Assembly: GCA_031398055.1 (NCBI GenBank)
Contig: JANNMS010000024.1
Location: 1-64,000, forward strand
Reading direction: 5' to 3'
Source of the DNA: M3007 sp031398055
Lineage (GTDB): Bacteria > Bacteroidota > Bacteroidia > Chitinophagales > Saprospiraceae
DNA length: 64,000 nt
Below are positions 58,766-64,000 of this stretch, piece by piece (positions within the stretch are counted from its first letter, which is position 1; each line of letters begins with the position of its first letter). The translations under genes and the position numbers were made by a program. A model generated the notes under the pieces. The model had not been told where the DNA came from. It saw nothing but the letters and a program-made list of their open reading frames with translations, and did not search any database.

Positions 58766-59188
58766 ATGACTGATGAACTGATATTTGTGGCTGCCGAAAA
58801 TGCGATGCCAAAATCTTTTTCGGGCGGTTTTGCTGCACAGGTTTTGGTGGTTTTGCCGGCTTCTGAAAACGTGGAAGCGGAGAAGATTTTTTTGAAAAAA
58901 GTCTTTTCTGCGGTGCAAATTGATTTTGATCGAGATGCTTTGTGTTTGGAAATTTCGGCAGGTGAAATTTTTTCCATTTCAAAAACGGTGCGGGAAAAAT
59001 TGCCGGAAAAAGTCTTGGTTTTTGGATTTTCGCCGCCGGAAGTCGGGATGGCATTGCAAGTGCCGATGTACCAAAGTTTTTTGTGGGGCGGGGTGTCGTT
59101 TTTGTTTTCCGAAAATTTGAATCTTTTGGAAAATGACCGGGATCGGAAAACAAAACTTTGGGCAGGTTTGAAAGCGATGTTTTTTTAG
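58766..59188 (+). CDS. Conserved-looking hypothetical protein
   Basis: 140 residues from MTDELIFVAAENAMP. I do not recognise it with confidence. The pattern is alternating strands and helices (AAQVLVVLPASEN, LCLEISAGEI, KVLVFGFSPPEVGMAL), ending YQSFLWGGVSFLFSENLNLL ... KTKLWAGLKAMF. Size and layout recall small DNA-replication accessory subunits such as the psi subunit of DNA polymerase III, but no signature proves this. Normal host-like codon use. It is followed by a hairpin terminator and fabD on the same strand. Confidence 0.55.
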   Translation: MTDELIFVAAENAMPKSFSGGFAAQVLVVLPASENVEAEKIFLKKVFSAVQIDFDRDALCLEISAGEIFSISKTVREKLPEKVLVFGFSPPEVGMALQVPMYQSFLWGGVSFLFSENLNLLENDRDRKTKLWAGLKAMFF

Positions 59189-59193
59189 GTTTG
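59186..59193 (+). promoter_or_regulatory. Possible -7 box TAGGTTTG before fabD
   Basis: Overlaps the stop codon of the preceding gene and fits TAnnTTTG. If used, the terminator hairpin at 59206 would lie in the fabD leader, where it could act as an attenuator. Confidence 0.3.
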
Positions 59194-59205
59194 CTTGTCA
59201 AATTG

Positions 59206-59238
59206 AAAAAAGTGGAGATTTCAAACTCCACTTTTTTC
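59206..59238 (+). terminator. Hairpin terminator between the hypothetical gene and fabD
   Basis: AAAAAGTGGAG and CTCCACTTTTT form an 11-bp stem around ATTTCAAA, followed by another T. fabD starts 26 bp later, so transcription of fabD either starts within this short gap or reads through. Confidence 0.8.
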
Positions 59239-59263
59239 ATTCATTAATTTTAAAATTTTAAAA

Positions 59264-60166
59264 ATGAAAATAGCATACGTTTTCCCCGGGCAAGGCTCGC
59301 AACACGAAGGAATGGGCAAAGAATTGTACCAAACCAATGCCGAAGCGAAACGGATTTTTGAAAAAGCCAACCAAATTTTGGGCTGGAAAATCACCGAAAT
59401 CATGTTCGAAGGTTCAAAAGATGATCTCACCCAAACCAAAGTGACGCAACCTGCTGTGTTTTTGGAAAGCATCGTCCGGTCTCGTCTCAGACGAGAGGAC
59501 GAAAATTTTCAGCCGTCGGCAGTCGCGGGGCATTCGCTTGGCGAATTCACGGCTTTGGTCGCGGCGAAGGCTTTGAGTTTTGAGGACGGTTTGCTTTTGG
59601 TCAGCCAACGGGCGCACGCGATGCAAAAGGCTTGCGAATTGGTGGACGGCACGATGGCCGCAGTTTTGGGCATGGGAGACGCGGCGGTCGAGAAAATTTG
59701 CCTTGATTTTTCGTTGGAAAACCCCGAAGAAATCGTCGTTCCGGCAAATTACAACTCGCCGGGGCAATTGGTGATTTCGGGTTCGCGGCGCGGAATTGAA
59801 TTGATTTCTCCAAAATTACAAGCCGCCGGGGCAAAACGGGTGCTGGTTTTGGCCGTCGGCGGGGCGTTTCACTCACCTTTGATGCAGCCCGCGCAAATCG
59901 AATTGGCAAAAGCCATCGAAGCCGTGAAAATCAAAAAACCGATTTGCCCGGTTTATCAAAATGTAAATGCGCAGCCAGTTTCCGACCCCGAAGAAATCAA
60001 AATGAACCTGATTTCGCAACTCACCGGCCCGGTTCGCTGGACGCAAATTATTGAAAATATGCTGGCCGATGGCATCGAAAAATTTGTGGAAGTGGGCGGC
60101 GGCGGCGCAGTTTTGCGGGGGATGATTCGAAAAATCAACAAAGAAGTGGCGACCGACGGCATTTGA
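59264..60166 (+). CDS. fabD: Malonyl-CoA:ACP transacylase FabD
   Basis: 300 residues. Moves malonyl from CoA to acyl-carrier protein to feed type II fatty acid synthesis. FPGQGSQHEGMG, AGHSLGEFTALVA (catalytic Ser) and VGGAFHSPLM (catalytic His) are present, with YNSPGQLVISG and FVEVGGGGAVLRGMIRKIN. Between TQPAVFLES and the GHSLGE block lies VRSRLRREDE, Arg-rich where most relatives have an uncharged helix; its DNA (TCTCGTCTCAGACGAGA) is a palindrome. A repeat element begins 4 bp after the stop. Stands apart from other fatty acid genes here. Confidence 0.94.
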   Translation: MKIAYVFPGQGSQHEGMGKELYQTNAEAKRIFEKANQILGWKITEIMFEGSKDDLTQTKVTQPAVFLESIVRSRLRREDENFQPSAVAGHSLGEFTALVAAKALSFEDGLLLVSQRAHAMQKACELVDGTMAAVLGMGDAAVEKICLDFSLENPEEIVVPANYNSPGQLVISGSRRGIELISPKLQAAGAKRVLVLAVGGAFHSPLMQPAQIELAKAIEAVKIKKPICPVYQNVNAQPVSDPEEIKMNLISQLTGPVRWTQIIENMLADGIEKFVEVGGGGAVLRGMIRKINKEVATDGI

Positions 60167-60170
60167 TTTT

Positions 60171-60393
60171 GGCTCAATTATGATTCCAAGTTGCTGTTTC
60201 AAAAAGGTGCGTAGCACCTCAATATTTGTAGAATTTTGTAGCCAAAATTTTAAAAAGGTGCGTAGCACCGGAACATTTGACCTTGAAATATGACGGTGCT
60301 ACGCACCTTTTGAATCGCTTTTCCTTGTTTTTCTACAAATATCGAGGTGCTACGCACCTTTTTGAAACAGCAACTTGATATCATAATTGAGCC
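60171..60393. repeat. Palindromic repeat element, GGTGCGTAGCACC family (complete)
   Basis: 223 bp. Outer arms 60171-60233 and 60331-60393 are inverted over 63 bp with three mismatches. Inside, AAAAAGGTGCGTAGCACCGG (60252) and CGGTGCTACGCACCTTTT (60294) form a second inverted pair. There are four copies of GGTGCGTAGCACC (itself GGTGC-GTA-GCACC), so nested hairpins are possible. The ends read GGCTCAATTAT / ATAATTGAGCC. No coding capacity. It lies 4 bp past the fabD stop. The partial copy at 1-89 is equivalent to the right half. Confidence 0.93.
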
Positions 60394-60455
60394 TTATTTT
60401 TTTGTCATTCTGGAGAAATCCGTCTTCTCAAATTTAGTAAATTTCTTTTATTTCA

Positions 60456-60491
60456 GAAAAAAGCACGACGCACCACGTCGTGCTTTTTTGT
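60456..60491 (+). terminator. Hairpin terminator
   Basis: AAAAAGCACGACG and CGTCGTGCTTTTT pair over 13 bp, loop CACCA, followed by TGTTTT. It is the probable end of the fabD transcript, after the repeat element. Confidence 0.88.
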
Positions 60492-60849
60492 TTTAAACAA
60501 TTGAAAATCAATGCGTTACAAAGTTGGCACGCGAATTGCGAAGAAGGTTATAAAGAATGCCGTATGAAATCAAATTTTCTACAAATCACCCGAGATGAAT
60601 GGCAATTTTTGTTGGAAGACAAAAGCCCAAATACAAGTGTCCTCGTTTTGGTCGAAGAATTTCAGCACGAGGAACAGATGATTGACAGGTTGATCCAGCG
60701 GATTTCAGATGATCACGACGACCTGAAATTTTACCGACTGAACACATTCCCGGATCATCCAATTTTAGTAGAACTGCGCATTCGGATGTTGCCCGCGATT
60801 GTTATTTTTCATCAAGGCGAAATAGTTTATGTGTCCGACGAACCGCTCA

Positions 60850-62116
60850 GGAACGTGTAAAAAATAAGTTGTGAACTTTGGGTTTCAAATTTGACTTCAT
60901 GGAAGTTTTCACAGACGACGAAATCAGATATTTCAAGCAGTTGGACGAGCGACAACAGCGGCTTTTTGCGGGCCTTCGGGCAAAAATTCTGGGTCGAGGA
61001 GGTGTTGGTTTGGTGAGTGCGGCACTTGGCCTGCATGAAAACACGGTCAGGCGGGGCAAGGACGAGTTGGATGATTTGCCATCCATCCCAGAAAAACGCA
61101 TTCGCAAAACAGGTGCTGGCGCAAAAAAAAAGTGTTGAGCCAACCCGAACTGTTGTGTGCTTTTGATGCGGTTCTGGGGGGCAACACCGCCGGACTTCCC
61201 CAAGATGCTTCGGTCAAATGGACCCATTTGAGTCAGGTGCAAATTGTCGAAAAAATGGCGGCCCAGAAAATTTCTGCCAGCCGTTATTTGGTCAAACAAA
61301 TGCTGGGTTTGCGCGGTTTCAAAAAACGCAAACTATTGAAAAACAACGAGTTGAAGGTTGTTGAAGGCAGAAACGAGCAGTTTGAGCGCATAGCCGCAAC
61401 GCGGGAAATATTTGCCCGGAACCAACTTCCGCAACTGAGCATCGACACGAAAAACAAGGAGTTGTTGGGCAATTTTTACCGAAAGGGCAGCACCTATTGC
61501 GTCGAAGGGCAAAAAGTGAACGACCACGATTTTGCCACCTTTGCCGAAGGCCGATTGGTGCCGCACGGCATTTATGACGTTTCGGACAACACGGGCTATA
61601 TCACCTTGGGAACGAGCAAGGACACCTCTGAATTTGTTTGCGACAACCTGCGGGACTACTGGCTGTCCGACCTTCAATTCAAGTATCCAGATGCCCATAC
61701 GATGTTGCTCTTGTGCGATGGCGGTGGCTCGAACTCTTGTCTGCACCACATTTTCAAACAAGACCTCCTCAAACTTGCCAATCAATTGAAAATCAATATT
61801 TTAGTGGCCCACTATCCGGCTTATTGCTCAAAATACAACCCCATTGAGCACCGTCTTTTTGCCCAAATATCCCATACTTGGTCGGGTGTTCCGCTTAGAA
61901 ATATCCAATTTGTCAAAGAACTGACCGATACGACAACCACAAAAACAGGGCTGCAAGTGGTCTCCAAAATCAACTTGAAAACCTATGAAAACAAACGACC
62001 CGTCGAAGATGACTTCAAAAACCAAATCCAACAATTCGTTACTTTTGATTCGGATTGCCCAAAATGGAACTACCTCATTCGATACCCAAATTGACAACTT
62101 ATTTTTTACACGTTCC
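60850..62116 (+). mobile_element. ISAzo13-family insertion sequence, 1,267 bp
   Basis: Ends are perfect 23-bp inverted repeats starting GGAACGTGTAAAAAATAAGT. TCA on both sides (60847-60849 and 62117-62119) looks like a 3-bp target duplication, although exact ends are ambiguous by one or two bases because of shared flanking bases. The element carries one transposase read in two frames. It inserted into the thioredoxin-like gene. No second copy in the window. Confidence 0.9.
60899..62094 (+). CDS. ISAzo13-type transposase, probable -1 frameshift
   Basis: Frame 1 (60899-61138) starts MEVFTDDEIRYFKQLDERQQR and encodes a helix-turn-helix (LVSAALGLHENTVRRGKDEL), ending KKKC-stop. Frame 2 (from 61132) carries on as LSQPELLCAFDAVLGGN with the DDE catalytic domain: LSIDTKNKELLG (first Asp), LLCDGGGSNS (second Asp) and KYNPIEHRLF (Glu). 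They meet at nine As followed by G (61123-61132), a classic slippage site; -1 shifting gives one 397-codon product. The family (Rhodopirellula-type DDE, ISAzo13) is identified by these motifs. Either programmed frameshifting or a dead copy. Confidence 0.88.
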
Positions 62117-62178
62117 TCAACCGAAATATTTTGATCGAAAAACTGGAAGAAGCCACCACACTTTTGAATATACTTTGA

Positions 62179-62624
62179 CCCCAAGCCACTATCAAACACT
62201 CACTTTTTTTTTAATTTTTTGCCTCAGCCCACTAACCAGTTCACCACCACCACTTTTTTTTCAAATCCAAAAACTTAGACAATGTATCAACCTAAATTCT
62301 TTAACCACACTTCGCAAACGTCTCAATTACCATCCATCCAATCGTTGCCACCCTAACAAAACCAAAGTACGCACCCTGTACTCTGTTCTAACCAAATAAA
62401 AGAAACCCCAAAAACCAAGTTTTTGAAACAAGTAAAAATCGAAACACGCTTATTTCTTTTTTATTAGTAGTTACAAATTATTGAAAACCAAATTGTTATA
62501 TTTTTTTTGTACTTTTTTGCATTTTAAAAAACTGAATTCTAAACACAACTCGTAAGTATTTTTTAAGACCGGTCTTTGCTTTTTTTATTTTTTCCACCTT
62601 TCCAAATCCAAATTTTTTTAAAAA
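62179..62624. other. AT-rich intergenic region, 446 bp
   Basis: No gene found; short frames here have no family features. Long T-runs (62209-62220 and 62503-62512). A near-match to the -7 box (TACTTTTTTG, one T too many) lies at 62510-62519, 106 bp before the next gene. Confidence 0.5.
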
Positions 62625-64000
62625 ATGAGACTAATTAACTTTCTCCCAGCGCGCACGCGTTGGAGCATCACCACATTGCTCCTTTTTGTGTGCTTCGTAG
62701 TTTACGGTCAACGTTCTACCCCCCAGCAAATTGAAAACCGCAAAGCCGCCATTCGTTCGGACAACCGTGTTGAAACAGTTCAATTTTCCGAAAGAACTGG
62801 CACTCCCGAACTCGTAACTTTCCGCACTTCCGATCCCGCTCAATCTTACAAGATGGCCGACGCAGATCGGCAACTCCGGCAAAAACTTGATGTCCGCCCC
62901 GGCACCGACGACCTCCAAGTCCTGCGCTCCGACAAAATGAAAAACGGCCTCGAACTTGCCCGTTTCCAACAATCTTTCAAAGGCATCAAAGTGGCGCACG
63001 GCCAATATCTCGCCCTGACGAAGGATGAAAACCTGCTCGCACTGACTGGCGATTTTTTTCAAATTCCCACAAAATTTGACATTTCCCCAGCGCTCAGCGA
63101 GCAGCAAGCCTTACAATTTGCCCTAAATTGGGTCAATGCAGACCAATATGCTTGGGAATATGTCGCCGAAATGCGCGACCGGCCGGGCATCACCTTCGAT
63201 GCGCACCGCGCTTTGCAGGCCTATTACGATGAATATTTGCCGAAAGGCGAACTCGTCATCGTGGACGATTTTTCAACCGAGGAAATCGACCTTGATTTGG
63301 CGTACAAATTCAATATTTATGCGGCATACCCACTTTTCCGGGCTTGGATTTTTGTCAATGCACGCACCGGAAAAATCATGCTCCGCGATGCCATCATCAA
63401 ACACGCCGGCGGCGATACCCGCTACGCCGGCACCCGAACTTTTGGCTCCGAACCCGGCACCTGCGGAGGCGGACAAAATGAATTATTGAACACGGTGAAA
63501 GGTGGCGGTTTTGAAACCCGCGACATGCAAGCAGTCGGTGGATTGCCACTTTCCATCCCTGCACTTTACGCCGTTTCCACCTGTTTTACCGACAACGACG
63601 GCAACTGGACGGAAGCCGAGCACACCACGCCCGTTTTTATTGACGAAAGTCAAAACGACGATTTCGCTTTGGATGCCCACTGGGGCGCGGAAACTGTATA
63701 CGATTATTGGTTCAAAAAGCACGGTCGGCTGAGTTACGACAACAATAATGCAAAAATCAGCAGTTTTGTCCACTACGGCCAGGGCTATGACAATGCTTTT
63801 TGGAACGGCGTGGCGATGACCTACGGCGACGGCAGCTGGCAGCAAGGCCTGAACCCGCTGGGCGGTTTTGCCCCGTTGACTTCGATGGATGTCTGCGGCC
63901 ACGAAATCGGCCACGCGGTTTGCACCAACACCTCCGATCTGGTTTATGAAAAAGAAAGCGGCGCGATGAACGAAGGTTTTTCGGACATCTGGGCGGCCTG
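62625..64000 (+). CDS. M4 (thermolysin) family metallopeptidase, incomplete at window edge
   Basis: The frame is open from ATG 62625 to the end of the window (458 codons). A basic start and hydrophobic core form a signal peptide (LINFLPARTRWSITTLLLFV ... VYG). Residues about 35-290 are a long propeptide (FTP/PepSY type: LELARFQQSFKGIKVAHGQYL, YKFNIYAAYPLFRAWIFVNARTGKIM). The mature domain shows DAHWGAETVYDYW, the zinc motif HEIGH (His426, Glu427, His430) and, downstream, ESGAMNEGFSDIWAA with the third ligand Glu, which is the thermolysin pattern. Secreted protease; Bacteroidota versions usually end in a T9SS sorting domain, beyond the window here. G+C is higher than in the gap before it. Confidence 0.93.
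   Translation, partial: MRLINFLPARTRWSITTLLLFVCFVVYGQRSTPQQIENRKAAIRSDNRVETVQFSERTGTPELVTFRTSDPAQSYKMADADRQLRQKLDVRPGTDDLQVLRSDKMKNGLELARFQQSFKGIKVAHGQYLALTKDENLLALTGDFFQIPTKFDISPALSEQQALQFALNWVNADQYAWEYVAEMRDRPGITFDAHRALQAYYDEYLPKGELVIVDDFSTEEIDLDLAYKFNIYAAYPLFRAWIFVNARTGKIMLRDAIIKHAGGDTRYAGTRTFGSEPGTCGGGQNELLNTVKGGGFETRDMQAVGGLPLSIPALYAVSTCFTDNDGNWTEAEHTTPVFIDESQNDDFALDAHWGAETVYDYWFKKHGRLSYDNNNAKISSFVHYGQGYDNAFWNGVAMTYGDGSWQQGLNPLGGFAPLTSMDVCGHEIGHAVCTNTSDLVYEKESGAMNEGFSDIWAA

Larger units (their letters stand above)
60564..62178 (+). pseudogene. Thioredoxin-like protein gene interrupted by an insertion sequence
   Basis: The 5' part (60564-60849) encodes MKSNFLQITRDEWQFLLED ... VLVLVEEFQHEEQ ... 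MLPAIVIFHQGEIVYVSDEPL, a thioredoxin fold with the cis-Pro strand (LPAIVIFHQGE) but no CxxC (EEFQHEE in that place). The 3' part (62120-62178) continues NRNILIEKLEEATTLLNIL and stop. Removing the element and one TCA gives an unbroken frame, SDEPLNRNILIEKLEE. As it stands, translation ends after four element-derived bases codons (PLRNV, TAA 60858). Normal full length would be 115 residues. Confidence 0.9.

Noticed and set aside
59461..59520. Considered a longer insertion in FabD at the palindrome
   Set aside because: The spacing between TQPA and GHSLGE is the same as in E. coli FabD as I recall it, so at most a very short insertion or a replacement is possible.
62055..62399. Open frame overlapping the IS end and the following AT-rich gap
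   Set aside because: Its codons read the remnant of the thioredoxin-like gene in the wrong frame, and the rest is low-complexity Thr/Pro/Ser. The correct frame continues the interrupted gene.

Overview
The window is a chromosomal segment of a Bacteroidota bacterium, most likely a member of the Saprospiria (Saprospiraceae or Haliscomenobacteraceae). Evidence: gliding and type IX secretion genes (a GldJ lipoprotein and a PorP/SprF-type protein), at least five large proteins ending in a T9SS C-terminal sorting domain, a DUF1800/DUF1501 pair, a SusC-type TonB receptor followed by a DUF5689 lipoprotein, and many starts preceded by the Bacteroidota -7 box TAnnTTTG (or TAnnTTCG) instead of a Shine-Dalgarno sequence. 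Lineage below phylum is inferred from gene content only.

Layout. 0-8 kb: housekeeping genes (FAD-dependent reductase, RlmI, RecO, tRNA-Gly, Ppk1, a NOL1/NOP2/Sun-family rRNA methyltransferase) with an accessory nucleotidyltransferase pair at 2.6-3.5 kb. 8.1-9.4 kb: two tandem DUF433/PIN-like toxin-antitoxin modules, the second with a broken toxin. 9.5-13 kb: DUF1800/DUF1501 secreted pair. 13-15.5 kb: accessory patch (HepT/MntA, a HEPN-like protein, a DUF6602 protein). 15.6-24 kb: MutS2, secreted proteins, MtaB, an M48 peptidase. 24.2-26 kb: compact operon of two DUF488 proteins and a dual-OB protein. 26.3-33 kb: GldJ, PorP/SprF and a giant CotH/lamin-tail cargo protein whose signal peptide is frameshifted in a poly-T run. 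33-37.6 kb: HEPN/nucleotidyltransferase pair, then a Septu-like HNH + ATPase pair sandwiched between an intact DEAD-box helicase gene and a 142-bp second copy of that gene's 3' end. 37.6-49 kb: membrane acyltransferases, a repeat-built T9SS cargo, an M20 peptidase, DUF5689/TonB receptor. 49-60 kb: Uma2 endonuclease, CcmF-like protein, an M12B-like cargo protein with an altered zinc motif, a DUF5678-retropepsin fusion, IlvE, FabD. 60-64 kb: a palindromic repeat element, a thioredoxin-like gene cut by an ISAzo13-type element, and the start of an M4 (thermolysin-family) protease that leaves the window.

Two themes recur. First, small conflict or defence cassettes: three nucleotidyltransferase pairs, two DUF433/PIN modules, Septu-like genes, and HEPN and DUF6602 proteins, several bearing traces of gain or loss. 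Second, long hairpin-forming DNA in gene gaps and, in one or two cases, inside coding sequence: arms built from short tandem motifs with their reverse complement in the other arm. One family (GGTGCGTAGCACC element) occurs at both ends of the window, each time directly after a stop codon.

The strongest candidates for something new are the helicase-3'-end duplication flanking the Septu-like cassette, the dispersed palindromic elements, and the DUF488-DUF488-dual-OB operon. Calls rest on reading the sequence and on recognised motifs; no searches were run.
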